Shown: positions 45,739 through 54,514 of the stretch, piece after piece
Numbering within the stretch: position 1 is the first letter of the stretch
How the letters are laid out: every line of letters begins with the position of its first letter
Assembly: GCA_020555605.1 (NCBI GenBank)
Contig: JAJCJC010000001.1
Span: 62,001-126,000, forward strand
Origin: a bacterium 210917-SL.2.15
Lineage (GTDB): Bacteria; Bacillota; Clostridia; Oscillospirales; Oscillospiraceae
Direction of reading: 5' to 3'
DNA: 64,000 nucleotides
Program-made: the position numbers and the translations under genes
Notes under the pieces: generated by a model
Seen by the model: only the letters and a program-made list of their open reading frames with translations
The model's database searches: none
What the model was told of the DNA's origin: nothing

Positions 45739-45774
45739 ATACCATTCCTCCATAGTTCACTGGATCTACTCCAT

Positions 45775-46155
45775 TCAGTCGGCGCCGTACCGCAGCAGCG
45801 CAAAACGATACGCTTCCCGCAGCCAGCCCATCAATTCATCATCCAACTGCTCTTTCTCCGACACGATGACATGATGCGTCCAGCGGTTGGGATACGGTTC
45901 CGCAGCTGCGGTGATGCGCGGTGCGTCCAAACGGTGGGAAAGGCCGAAGGAGACGATCAGGAACACTTTCGGGCATCCCTTCATACGCCGCAAAGATACA
46001 AACGCATAGCCATAATGCGCCCGGAACGTAATCTGGGATTTGTGCACATTCAGCGTAGTATCCGGGCATTCCGCCAACACTTTTCCCCGCAGCGTCTCAT
46101 AGAGCGGGAGCGCCCCCGGCATGGCGCGGAAAAACATCACTTCATCGGCTGTCAT
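45775..46155 (-). CDS. DUF5655 family protein
   Basis: The 126-residue product begins MTADEVMFFRAMPGALPLYE and contains HKSQITFRAHYGYAFVSLR, FGLSHRLDAPRI and RWTHHVIVSEKEQLDDELMGW, matching DUF5655. Its start uses the AGGGGG site before ATG 46155. Function unknown. It is the upstream-most gene of the minus-strand decayed cluster and is intact. Confidence 0.78.
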   Translation of the reverse strand: MTADEVMFFRAMPGALPLYETLRGKVLAECPDTTLNVHKSQITFRAHYGYAFVSLRRMKGCPKVFLIVSFGLSHRLDAPRITAAAEPYPNRWTHHVIVSEKEQLDDELMGWLREAYRFALLRYGAD

Positions 46156-46217
46156 AAACATCCCCCTACAGAGGGTAGTATACCATGCAAACTGTTGCTG
46201 GGAAAGTTCTTTGGGGC

Positions 46218-46247
46218 ATGACACCACTTTACCGAATGTGATATACT
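46218..46247 (+). promoter_or_regulatory. Likely promoter of the PLD-like cassette
   Basis: ATGACA (46218-46223), an 18-base spacer and TATACT (46242-46247), about 150 bases before the first cassette gene. The 46248-46399 stretch holds an imperfect GC-rich inverted repeat but no gene. Confidence 0.5.
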
Positions 46248-46399
46248 ATCGGCAAAAGCGAAGGATGCAACGCCCCGGCGAAGGATTGTGCCACACAGCA
46301 TCCTGCGCCGGCGTCACGATAAAATGATGCCGCTGCCCGGGACCGGACACATTATGATCTGCCGAATCCCCCGCATTGGCCTATATGGAGGAAAAGCAT

Positions 46400-47764
46400 A
46401 TGCTACGGGATACAATCGCCTATGGCGGACAAACGATACTTACGGTCTATCATGACAACGAAGAGCTGGACCTGCCGAAAAGGCGCTGGCGGGAACGAGA
46501 AAAAATCGGCCGCTATTGGCTGATCTTTGAAGAATGCGGCGGATGCCCGGCACAGGCGCCGCCGGAAAACGCATCGTGGACGGAGCAGGAATTGCTGTCC
46601 CATACGCATCCGCTCTGTCCGTGCGCATCGCACGAATTCTGCGCCGCGATGACACGATACCGCACAAGCGAAAAACCGAGCCATATTTTCCTGCCCGGCT
46701 TAAAAGGGTTCCGGATCGCACCGGACCAGTGGGAAGCCCTCTGCGCGTTTGTGAAGCGCCATGTCGGCATCGATCTGCTGCAGGTTCCCATGGCTTGCGG
46801 AGATACGTTCGTATTCCATTATGTTCAGCTGCAGTATCACGAAACAAAGGAAGGTTCCGTTCTGGTTGATACCGTGGGGTTTGACCGTATCGACATCCAT
46901 TTTAAGCACGGCAAGGCTATATGCACATCCAAAACACAGCAGTTTGCTCCGGCAGAACGCACGAGCACAGAATTCGTTCCGGAAGTCGATTGGGATACGT
47001 TCGATATCTATGCCTACGAAAACCATACACTCTGGTTTTATGCGCACGACGTGTCCTTTTTCCGGTCGCTCAACATGGTCATGGAATGGGGTGGCGACCG
47101 GTCTGTCCCTCTGAAAAAAAGCGGCTACAACGCCCGCTATTCGAATACAGGGAACCAAGAGGTTCTAAAGGTCGGGGGCGGAAAAAAGAATCTGCGCATA
47201 GAACAGGAGCAGCAGCAAAGCCACCTTTTGCTATCCGTGCCAAAGGGCAAACAGGACTCTCTCCTGATCCAAAAAGGCGAGGAACACACGGTGTATGCAT
47301 TTGCAAACAGGATGCTGAACCGCAACTGGGACGAGGTGTGTTTTTGGGATCCGTATCTCCTGGACGCCAAAGGCAAAGCGATGCTGGTGGACTGGATGCG
47401 GTTGCTGCGCGGAAGCCCAGCCAAGAACATCTACGCCATATATTACCGCAAAGCCGCGGATGAAAACACGATGACTCTTGCACAGGCAAAGCAGCTCCTG
47501 TCTGCGGACTGGCCGCTGTCGCAGCAGCTCCGCCGCAACCCCCGTTCCCTCCACCTCATAGGCCTGAACGAATATATCCACGACCGGCTTCTCCTCTGTC
47601 GTGAAGGGACCCGGTTCACGGGGCTTGCGTTGGGGACGTCGATCAACTCCCTTGATTCCAACTATTTCTGTATCCATCCGTTAACGCCGCTCTTTTCTCA
47701 AACGTGCTGGGAAACCTTCCAGCAGTTTATTTCACGGCATACGGCAGAAAGCGAGGTTTTGTGA
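46400..47764 (+). CDS. VPA1262-like protein with phospholipase-D-like C-terminus
   Basis: The 454-residue product starts at ATG 46400, eight bases after GGAGG; an upstream start lacks a site. The N-terminal 200 residues are alpha/beta with IDLLQVPMACGDTFVFHYVQ and FDRIDIHFKHGKAIC. From about 290 the pattern resembles PLD-superfamily nucleases: VCFWDPYLLDAKGKAML, IYAIYYRKAADENTM, then IHDRLLLCREG and LALGTSINSLDSNYF. The H-D-R replaces the classic HxK. Layout recalls VPA1262-family proteins (from memory, moderate certainty). Two bases separate its stop from a second gene. Lower GC and rarer codons than neighbours suggest transfer. Confidence 0.65.
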   Translation: MLRDTIAYGGQTILTVYHDNEELDLPKRRWREREKIGRYWLIFEECGGCPAQAPPENASWTEQELLSHTHPLCPCASHEFCAAMTRYRTSEKPSHIFLPGLKGFRIAPDQWEALCAFVKRHVGIDLLQVPMACGDTFVFHYVQLQYHETKEGSVLVDTVGFDRIDIHFKHGKAICTSKTQQFAPAERTSTEFVPEVDWDTFDIYAYENHTLWFYAHDVSFFRSLNMVMEWGGDRSVPLKKSGYNARYSNTGNQEVLKVGGGKKNLRIEQEQQQSHLLLSVPKGKQDSLLIQKGEEHTVYAFANRMLNRNWDEVCFWDPYLLDAKGKAMLVDWMRLLRGSPAKNIYAIYYRKAADENTMTLAQAKQLLSADWPLSQQLRRNPRSLHLIGLNEYIHDRLLLCREGTRFTGLALGTSINSLDSNYFCIHPLTPLFSQTCWETFQQFISRHTAESEVL

Positions 47765-47765
47765 G

Positions 47766-48905
47766 ATGAACGAAGAAAAAGGGAACGATTGCCTGTTCAG
47801 CTTATGGAACTGCACGATCTCCCGCAGCCAAGCCCAAGAGGAACTGCGGCAGATTCTCGCCAGGAGAACGCCCCGCCGTCTGTTCCGTGACCTGCGCCGA
47901 ACAAAAGAGCGCGGCAGCAAAACCGTTCCAACCGAAACCTTTCTCACTGCCTGCGCGCTCTTTTGCCGGGGGCGGAACAGCGAGGACGAAATTCTTTCAG
48001 CGCTTCGTGAAACACAGATGGAGCGCATGCTGCTGATCGGGTTCCGTATTTTCCTGCTGAACGAAACGAAAAAGAACCATTTCACCATAGCATGGACCGA
48101 TCGCAGCTTTTCCAGCACATATAAATGGCTGTCTCGATTTGCCGGGATGTTTCACGATATGGAATACCGTGAATGGGCCTCCGTTGTCCGTCTTCTCCAC
48201 CGCCTGTATCCGGATGAGATTTGGCAGCTGGCAAAAGAAGATCCCCATGATTGGATCCTCCTGAATTGGTTCGACACATTTGGGGACATGCCGCCGCTTG
48301 AGAAGGCTCTACAGCTTCTTGTGCCGGAACAAAGCCCAAGGCGCCAGGCATTGGCATTCTGGTGGCTCGCTTTTCCCCTTTCGCAACTGAAGCACAGCGA
48401 TGAACAAGCGCATGCTGTTTTGTCCGCATTGGCCAAAGTACCCGCTGCCATTCTGGTTCCGCAGATCTATGGTTTCCTCCTGACGGAGCGCCGTGCTCCG
48501 CAGCCCTTCCGTGCGTATTTGCTGGATCCTTCCCACGTCATGCTGCTGCGGAGCGAACTGGAGCGGAAAAAGCTTTGTGATTTCCGCGAAGCATCCGCTG
48601 TCGCTTTATTGATCCGGGAAATGAAGCCTGGGCGCAAACAGAAAACGTTCTGGAAAATTCTCCTGTCCATAATAGAAGAAAAAATAAAGAACGGGGATTT
48701 CGACTATTGTGCGCAAAAGAGCCAGGCGTTCCTGTGCCTACTTCCGGAATGGGGCCTGGCACAGCTGAAAGAACATTTGCACAGCTGGAGCGAAACCAAG
48801 CTGCATACCCAGATAATCGATTTCATAGTGCGCCCGCAGCTGCACCAGCACGACAGTACGATACAAGCCACAATACAGGCCATTGCGATGCATTGCACGC
48901 AATAG
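47766..48905 (+). CDS. Helical partner protein of the PLD-like cassette, unknown family
   Basis: The 379-residue protein is soluble and rich in helices, with a repetitive pattern (MLLIGFRIFLLNETKKN, WASVVRLLHRLYPDEIW, LAFWWLAFPLSQLKHSD, ALAKVPAAILVPQIYGFLL) reminiscent of HEAT/ARM-like solenoids. No enzymatic motif is evident. Its start lies one base after the PLD-like gene's stop, so the two are surely co-translated and probably interact. I do not recognise the family. Confidence 0.7.
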   Translation: MNEEKGNDCLFSLWNCTISRSQAQEELRQILARRTPRRLFRDLRRTKERGSKTVPTETFLTACALFCRGRNSEDEILSALRETQMERMLLIGFRIFLLNETKKNHFTIAWTDRSFSSTYKWLSRFAGMFHDMEYREWASVVRLLHRLYPDEIWQLAKEDPHDWILLNWFDTFGDMPPLEKALQLLVPEQSPRRQALAFWWLAFPLSQLKHSDEQAHAVLSALAKVPAAILVPQIYGFLLTERRAPQPFRAYLLDPSHVMLLRSELERKKLCDFREASAVALLIREMKPGRKQKTFWKILLSIIEEKIKNGDFDYCAQKSQAFLCLLPEWGLAQLKEHLHSWSETKLHTQIIDFIVRPQLHQHDSTIQATIQAIAMHCTQ

Positions 48906-49184
48906 ACGTTATTTCCCCCGGATGATCGGGAAGAGAACTCTCGCATGCTCCATATACCTCTGCGCAAGATACGCCTTGATTCCCTCTCTGAGCATGATCG
49001 CCCCGGAAGCGCAGGCGGCGCGAAACGCCGCCCAGGATCCGTCCCGGCGCACCGTCCCGCCGGAGCCAGTCCCAAACGCTGCCATGGCAGATTTAAGGTG
49101 CGTAAAATCTCCCCCCAGCCAACAAGAGCGCCATCCCGCCAAACTGGAAACAATACGGTCGTTCCCGCCGCCGGCAGAAACCGG
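48906..49184. other. Interval without a recognised gene
   Basis: About 280 bases between the PLD-like cassette and the ABC exporter operon. Minus-strand reading frames exist but show no family features or ribosome site that I can support. Confidence 0.4.
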
Positions 49185-49218
49185 GACCGGCCCCCGGTGA
49201 AAAACCGGGGGCCGGTCC
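49185..49218 (-). terminator. Terminator of the ABC exporter operon
   Basis: GACCGGCCCCCGG and CCGGGGGCCGGTC form a 13-bp stem directly after the last stop codon; T-run is weak. Confidence 0.65.
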
Positions 49219-49947
49219 TTACTCCGCCGCTGCATCCCGCCTCTGGAGATACCGCAGGGAGAGAAACGCAAATACTACGGTATAAACCAATGCCGAGAGG
49301 ACAAACGGCTTCAGATCCAGCTCCATCTGGGGGGTATTGGCCCGCATCCCCAGGCACAGCAGGGAGTACGGGAACGCATATCCCCACCCCTGGGCGGTGA
49401 ACATCAGGCCCAGAATGCCGCCCACCAGGCCGAAGGCCACCGGCGGGGCAAAGGCACGGATCACCAGACTGAAAAAGAGCTGTACCGCGCAGACCGAGAT
49501 GCCGCCCAACGCCCCGCAGAGCAGCCACTCCGGCAGCTCCGGCGGCACCGGACCGGAGATGCCCGCGATTTTCCCGCTGAGGAGGAACAAAACGCCGATG
49601 CACACCTGGGCCAACAGAGACACCACGGCGGCCAGAATCAGCTTGGCCCCGTACAGATCCCGTACCGGAACCGGCGCGGTGAGGAAGCTGTTCCAGTTGT
49701 GGTCGGTGTGCTCCAGCCGCCACTGCCAGGCGCAGAACACTCCCAGCAGAGCGGGTAGAAAGAACATGGAGGAGAACAGGGTATGCTGGCTCCACAGGCT
49801 GTACCAGCCGTTTTCCAGCGCCTCCAGATTGCCCAGATAGTTTCCGGTGCCCAGAATGGCCGGGAAAATGGGCAGCACCAGAAAGGCCAGCCATACCGGG
49901 GAGCGGCGGCACTTTTGCAGTTCCGACCTCAAGCAACGCAGCAGCAT
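49219..49947 (-). CDS. ABC transporter permease, lantibiotic/bacitracin-protection type (second permease)
   Basis: The 242-residue protein has six predicted helices of the ABC-2 type and starts MLLRCLRSELQKCRRSPVW, the typical start of LanG/CprC-like permeases. With the ATPase and the first permease it forms an exporter that removes antimicrobial peptides from the membrane. Gap to the previous gene is three bases. Confidence 0.85.
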   Translation of the reverse strand: MLLRCLRSELQKCRRSPVWLAFLVLPIFPAILGTGNYLGNLEALENGWYSLWSQHTLFSSMFFLPALLGVFCAWQWRLEHTDHNWNSFLTAPVPVRDLYGAKLILAAVVSLLAQVCIGVLFLLSGKIAGISGPVPPELPEWLLCGALGGISVCAVQLFFSLVIRAFAPPVAFGLVGGILGLMFTAQGWGYAFPYSLLCLGMRANTPQMELDLKPFVLSALVYTVVFAFLSLRYLQRRDAAAE

Positions 49948-49950
49948 GTC

Positions 49951-50700
49951 TCACACCTCCTTCCGCACGAACAGGGTCCAGCCCACGATGAGAAATACCG
50001 CTGCCCAAAGGAATAGCAAGGCAACATCCGTGGGTTGGGGCCACTGCCAGTGAAACCGGGTCACCCGGGTGACCCGGTTCCAGTCCATGCCTACCAGGGA
50101 CATGAGGCCGTAGTACCCCCAGGGCACGCACCGGATCAGAGCCGGAGGAAACAGCATGGAGAGGATGCCCAAAAAGCTTCCGGAAATGCCACACACCAGG
50201 GCGGCGGCCTGGTTGGCAAAGCGCAGGGACAGCCCCTGCTGAAGGGCGTAGGCCATCATGGACGCCGCCCAGGAGATCAGGGTAAACAGCCCAAACCGGC
50301 CCCAGGGAATCGCCCCCTGAAAGCCCTCCACGATGCCTACGGCCAGAAACAGCCCCGAGCGGATGACCAGTAGGGCCGCCAGCACCAAAGCGCCCCAGCC
50401 CAGCTTCGCGGCATAGATTCTGCCCGGCGACGCCATGGTCTCCAGCAGCTTCCAGGTACTGCCCTTGTGCTCCAGTTCACAGCTGCGGCTGGCCAGGGTG
50501 GCCACGCTGAGGGGCAGGACGATGGCGTCCACCATGGCCAGATTGTAGAGCAGGAGCATCCAGCCCCACTTCAGATCCTCGGCGTCCTGCCGGGTAAAAA
50601 ATGCCCCCATCCAGACAAGTTCCACCGCCAGTACAGCGGCGCACACCAGGACGATCCTCCGGCGGCGGCATTTGTAAAATTCCAGTCTCAGCAGTTTCAC
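49951..50700 (-). CDS. ABC transporter permease, lantibiotic/bacitracin-protection type (first permease)
   Basis: The 249-residue six-helix permease starts MKLLRLEFYKCRRRRIVLV and has the family segment SRSCELEHKGSTWKLLETM, seen in LanE/CprB-type subunits. Its start overlaps the ATPase stop by four bases. Confidence 0.87.
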   Translation of the reverse strand: MKLLRLEFYKCRRRRIVLVCAAVLAVELVWMGAFFTRQDAEDLKWGWMLLLYNLAMVDAIVLPLSVATLASRSCELEHKGSTWKLLETMASPGRIYAAKLGWGALVLAALLVIRSGLFLAVGIVEGFQGAIPWGRFGLFTLISWAASMMAYALQQGLSLRFANQAAALVCGISGSFLGILSMLFPPALIRCVPWGYYGLMSLVGMDWNRVTRVTRFHWQWPQPTDVALLFLWAAVFLIVGWTLFVRKEV

Positions 50701-51608
50701 AGGCTCACCGCCTTTCCCGTCAGCTCGAGGAAGATGTCCTCCAGACTCTTCTGCCGCTCCTCCAGCCGCACCACACCCAAGCAGTTGTCCGCCAGGAAGC
50801 GGGTAAGCTGGGCGGCGCTCTCGTCGGAGAGGATGGGCAGGATCAGATGGCCCTCCTCTTCCTGACAGGGCACCGACGTCTCTGCCAGCAGATTGCGGGC
50901 CACCGCGTTATTGGTGGTCCGCAAGGCCAGGTGGTGACGGCTGCGGCCATGGAGCGCCTCCAGCATGTCCTGGAATACCAGCTCTCCCTCCCGGATGATG
51001 GCCACATGGTCGGCCATCTGGTCGATCTCGCTCAAAAGGTGGCTGGACACTACCACCGTCATGCCGAACCGGCCGGGTAAGTCACAGATCAGCTCCCGCA
51101 TCTCCTGAATGCCTGCCGGGTCCAGACCGTTGGTGGGCTCGTCCAGAATGAGCAGCTTGGGGTACCCAAGCAAAGCCGCCGCCAGCCCCAGCCGCTGCTT
51201 CATGCCCAGAGAGTAATGGGCCACCTTTTTGCCACGCTGTCCGTCCAGCCGGACGATTTGCAGCACCTCCCGAATGTTTCGCCCGGGTACGCCCCGGAGG
51301 GTTTGGACGATGCGCAGGTTTTCCTCGCCGGTGAGGTGGCCGTAGTAGCTGGGGCTCTCAATGAGGCTCCCCACCTGCCGCAGCACCGACAGGCGGTTGT
51401 TACTGTCCATGCTCTTTCCCAGCACCCGGATGCTGCCCGCCGTGGGGCGCACCAGGCCCAGAATCATTTTCAGGGTGGTGGACTTTCCCGCTCCGTTGGG
51501 GCCCAGGAAGCCGTAGACGCTGCCCTCAGGCACTCTGAGATCCAGGTGAGCCACCCGCAGGGCGTTTCCGTATTGCTTGCACAGATTGTGCGTCTCGATG
51601 ATGTTCAT
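50697..51608 (-). CDS. ABC transporter ATP-binding protein (LanF/BcrA/CprA type)
   Basis: The 303-residue ATPase has Walker A GPNGAGKST (about residues 36-44), signature YSLGMKQRLGLAAALL, Walker B LLILDEPTNGLDP and the switch His in VVVSSHLLSEI. The 80-residue C-terminal extension is typical of bacitracin and lantibiotic self-protection exporters. It is the first gene of the exporter operon and divergent from the two-component genes. Confidence 0.92.
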   Translation of the reverse strand: MNIIETHNLCKQYGNALRVAHLDLRVPEGSVYGFLGPNGAGKSTTLKMILGLVRPTAGSIRVLGKSMDSNNRLSVLRQVGSLIESPSYYGHLTGEENLRIVQTLRGVPGRNIREVLQIVRLDGQRGKKVAHYSLGMKQRLGLAAALLGYPKLLILDEPTNGLDPAGIQEMRELICDLPGRFGMTVVVSSHLLSEIDQMADHVAIIREGELVFQDMLEALHGRSRHHLALRTTNNAVARNLLAETSVPCQEEEGHLILPILSDESAAQLTRFLADNCLGVVRLEERQKSLEDIFLELTGKAVSL

Positions 51609-51631
51609 GGCGAGACCTCCTTGTGCTATAA

Positions 51632-51728
51632 ATTATAGCGGTCCCGCCTTACACGCCCATGAAGCCTGCCTTACGATTGCCTTACTTCTTTTTCAAAGAC
51701 TGGACGGAGCAGAAAGAGCGGCTATAAT
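51632..51728. promoter_or_regulatory. Divergent promoters with phased GCCTTAC repeats
   Basis: The exporter side has -10 TATAAT on the minus strand (51637-51632) and the regulator side TATAAT on the plus strand (51723-51728); both lack good -35 boxes. Between them GCCTTAC occurs at 51646, 51668 and 51679, spaced 22 and 11 bases, i.e. on one helix face. Direct repeats with 11-base phase suit an OmpR-family response regulator. Confidence 0.65.
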
Positions 51729-51760
51729 GGAAATAGCTGAACATAAAGGAGGCCAACCAC

Positions 51761-52447
51761 ATGGCCTATCGCATTTTAATTGTAGATGACGCGCCCGCCC
51801 TCCAGAACATGGTGAAGGAGATCCTGACCCAGGCGGGCTATGAGACGGACGCGGCGCTGTCCTGTGCCCAGGCGCTGGAGCGGTTTCGCGCTGCTGCCCC
51901 GGACGCGGTGCTGCTGGATGTGATGCTCCCGGACGGGGACGGGTTCTCCCTCTTTGGAAAACTCCGGGAAATCCGGGACGTGCCGGTGCTGTTCCTCTCC
52001 GCCCGGGATGAGGACGAGGCACGGCTCCGGGGATTGGGGCTAGGGGCGGACGACTATATCACCAAGCCCTTCCTGCCCCAAGAGCTGCTGCTCCGCCTGC
52101 GGGCGGTGCTGCGTCGGGTCTACCGGGAGGAAACCCACTCGGCGCGGCTGGGAGAGACCGAGATCGACTGGGGCAAGGGGACGGTTTGCCGGGGCGGCCA
52201 GGAGACTACCCTCACCGCCAAGGAGTTTGCCCTGCTCCGCAAGCTGTGGGAGGCCCGGGGAAACATCGTCACCATCGACGCTCTGTGCTCCGCTCTGTGG
52301 GACGGACCTCTGGTAGTCTATGAGAATACCCTCATGGTCCATATCCGACGCCTGCGAGAGAAGGTGGAGGCGGACCCCTCCCATCCGCAGTTTCTGCTGA
52401 CAGTGCGGGGGCTGGGCTACCGGCTCCGACGGGAGGGTACGCCATGA
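51761..52447 (+). CDS. OmpR-family response regulator (CprR/SpaR-like)
   Basis: The 228-residue regulator has a receiver domain with VDDAPALQNM, phospho-acceptor Asp in VLLDVMLPDGDG (about residue 53), FLSAR and the Lys in YITKPF, then a winged-helix DNA-binding domain ending LMVHIRRLREKVEADP and LTVRGLGYRL. ATG 51761 follows AAAGGAGG. It overlaps the kinase gene by four bases. Confidence 0.93.
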   Translation: MAYRILIVDDAPALQNMVKEILTQAGYETDAALSCAQALERFRAAAPDAVLLDVMLPDGDGFSLFGKLREIRDVPVLFLSARDEDEARLRGLGLGADDYITKPFLPQELLLRLRAVLRRVYREETHSARLGETEIDWGKGTVCRGGQETTLTAKEFALLRKLWEARGNIVTIDALCSALWDGPLVVYENTLMVHIRRLREKVEADPSHPQFLLTVRGLGYRLRREGTP

Positions 52448-53649
52448 AGCTGCGCAGTTTATTGAAAGGGGCCATGCTGGTGACGGTCTCGGCGCTCCTC
52501 ATCGCCATCGTGACCCTGCTGGGGCTGGTTGCCTTTGTCTACTACAACTCAAACGGCGGCCGGGATTGGAGCACGCCCATGGAAAACCTCTCCGACACCC
52601 TGATCTGGGATGGAACGGCCTATTCCTTCGCCGAGAATGAGTTGCTGGAGGAAGACCGCTGGGCCATGCTGATGAACCATGAGGGACAGGTGGTGTGGTC
52701 CCTTCGCAAGCCGGACGATGTGCCGGAGCAGTATACCGTCTCCGATGTAGCCTCTTTTACCCGGTGGTATCTCAACGACTACCCGGTCCAGTGCTGGGTG
52801 AGGGAGGACGGACTGTTGGTGGTGGGCTCCCCCAAGGGGAGCGTGTGGAAGCACGATATTGCCATGAGCACCCAGGCCCTGCTCCAGACTCCCATCTGGT
52901 TCCTGGGCTTTTTCCTGTTGGCTTTGGGCAGTGTGCTGGGGCTTGCCTGGCTGGCGGTGGGTCGGTGGTTCCGGCAGGATCAGCAGGTGCGGGATGCTGC
53001 CCGGTCAAACTGGATCAACGGCGTTTCCCACGACATTCGCACACCTCTGTCGGTGGTTATGGGCTACGCCGCCCAACTGGAAGAGGCCCCGGGCCTGATG
53101 CCGGAGCACAGGCGCCAGGCCTTCGCCATCCGCGCCCAGAGCCAGGTCATCCGGGATCTGGTGAATGACCTGAACCTGACCATGCGTCTGGACTGCGAGA
53201 TGCAAGCCCTGCGGAAAGAACCTCTCCAGCCCGCAGCCTTTCTGCGGCAAACGGCGGCGGACTTCCTCAACGGCGGCATGGATTCCGGCTTTGATTTTGA
53301 GCTGGAGTTTCCGGAAACGCCCCTGCCTGAAGTTGAGGCCGATCCCTTTCTGCTGCGGCGGGCGGTAAACAATCTGCTCACCAACTGTGTGCGGCACAAC
53401 GCTCCCAGCTGCTCCATTTGTCTGGGGGCCAAGTCAGAGGGCCAGGAACTCATCCTATGGGTGGAGGGCGGAACTGTAGCGGGAACGGCGGCGCCGGATT
53501 CCTCCCAGCCATTGGAGCCGGACGGTGGGGCCGCCCACGGTACCGGACTCCGCCTGGTGGCTCAGATTGCCGCCGCCCATGGGGGCAAAGCGGAATTTCA
53601 CAGCAGTACGCCCTATCGGTGTGAACTCCGGCTGCCGGTAAAAGGATAA
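52444..53649 (+). CDS. Sensor histidine kinase (CprK/SpaK-like)
   Basis: The 401-residue kinase has two membrane helices (about 10-33 and 150-175) around an extracellular sensor of about 110 residues, a DHp domain with the phospho-His in VSHDIRTPLSVVMGY (about residue 197) and an HATPase domain with NNLLTNCVRHNA (N box) and GTGLRLVAQIAAAHGG (G2 box). It probably detects antimicrobial peptides and, through the regulator, induces the divergent exporter. Confidence 0.92.
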   Translation: MKLRSLLKGAMLVTVSALLIAIVTLLGLVAFVYYNSNGGRDWSTPMENLSDTLIWDGTAYSFAENELLEEDRWAMLMNHEGQVVWSLRKPDDVPEQYTVSDVASFTRWYLNDYPVQCWVREDGLLVVGSPKGSVWKHDIAMSTQALLQTPIWFLGFFLLALGSVLGLAWLAVGRWFRQDQQVRDAARSNWINGVSHDIRTPLSVVMGYAAQLEEAPGLMPEHRRQAFAIRAQSQVIRDLVNDLNLTMRLDCEMQALRKEPLQPAAFLRQTAADFLNGGMDSGFDFELEFPETPLPEVEADPFLLRRAVNNLLTNCVRHNAPSCSICLGAKSEGQELILWVEGGTVAGTAAPDSSQPLEPDGGAAHGTGLRLVAQIAAAHGGKAEFHSSTPYRCELRLPVKG

Positions 53650-53675
53650 ACCTAAGTCATGAACCATGAAAAAGC

Positions 53676-53722
53676 ACATCGGCAGAATGGCCAAAACGCC
53701 ATCTACTGGATGTGCTTTTCTT
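53676..53722 (+). terminator. Terminator after the kinase
   Basis: GAAAAAGCACATC pairs with GATGTGCTTTTC around an inner ATGGC/GCCAT stem; followed by a T/C-rich run. Confidence 0.65.
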
Positions 53723-53724
53723 CT

Positions 53725-53973
53725 TTATTTCTCATGGCTGCCGTCTTTGGGCCGCACGCAGGACTCGATGATGTCGGCAATCATCTCCAATGTCCCGTTC
53801 ACCAGGTCGGCGATGGTATCCTAGTGCAGGTAAAAGGTGGAACGGTTCACGCCGGCCTGATGACAGATCTCCTTCACCGTGATATATTCCAAGTCCTTCT
53901 TCTCCAGCAGTGCGATGAGCGCCTCGTCCATCCGCAGGGCGGTATAGTAGTATTTGCTTTCGGACTTGTTCAT
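53725..53973 (-). pseudogene. TetR/AcrR regulator, truncated, with an in-frame TAG
   Basis: The frame starts MNKSESKYYYTALRMDEAL and contains a TetR-type helix-turn-helix (YITVKEICHQAGVNRSTFYL). Codon 51 is TAG, where family members have an aromatic residue (FYLHY-D). It continues DTIADLVNGTLEMIADIIES and ends after 82 codons, far short of the usual 180-200. So the gene is both nonsense-mutated and 3'-truncated. Confidence 0.7.
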
Positions 53974-53991
53974 CTGCCGCCCCCTCTCGTT

Positions 53992-54339
53992 TTACTCTGC
54001 AGCTTCGCTGATCTCCCGAGCCAGCCGCATAATCTCAAAGGCATATTTTTCCTTGCCGGACCGCAGAAGCTTTTTGTAGATGGGGTAGTTCGGGCCCACA
54101 CCGACGATCCCCAGAATCCCCAGGAGGATCCCGCCGCCCGTCATCAGGACGCCGCCCCCTCCGATCACCTGCATGGAAAGGCACATCCCCAAGCCGAGGA
54201 CCGGGGTCATCCCGATACCAAAACTATAGGCGAAGATGCTCGCCGTGCGCTCTGCTTTCCAATCCAGCTTTCTCAGTGCAACAACCTTAGAGGCATATTC
54301 GTTAGCAATGGCTTCCGCAAAAATTTTATCCGTATTCAC
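53992..54339 (-). CDS. Small glycine-rich membrane protein
   Basis: The 115-residue product has two hydrophobic helices (GIGMTPVLGLGMCLSMQVIGG and GGGILLGILGIVGVGPNYPI) and a C-terminal amphipathic helix. The start is GTG at 54339 with GAGGAAAAT upstream. It lies 18 bases before the TetR remnant on the same strand, an arrangement typical of a regulator with its small target. Sometimes annotated as dihydropteridine reductase-like; the function is unclear. Confidence 0.7.
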   Translation of the reverse strand: MNTDKIFAEAIANEYASKVVALRKLDWKAERTASIFAYSFGIGMTPVLGLGMCLSMQVIGGGGVLMTGGGILLGILGIVGVGPNYPIYKKLLRSGKEKYAFEIMRLAREISEAAE

Positions 54340-54514
54340 GGTGATATTTTCCTCTTATAATCGATTCTCTGCAGCTGCTGATATGATCATAGAGGATGCA
54401 AGGGCAAAAGAGAACGACCCCTTTAGCCCTTAGTGACGATTCAACCAATAATGGATTTTAGCCTGAGCGGAGAGACTCGCATTCCCAGCTTCTTGGCCTC
54501 TCAAATACCCCTCT

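Noticed and set aside
48909-49271. 120-codon minus-strand frame after the PLD-like cassette
   Set aside because: It overlaps the exporter operon's terminator and 3' end and shows no recognisable domain; kept only as an unexplained interval.
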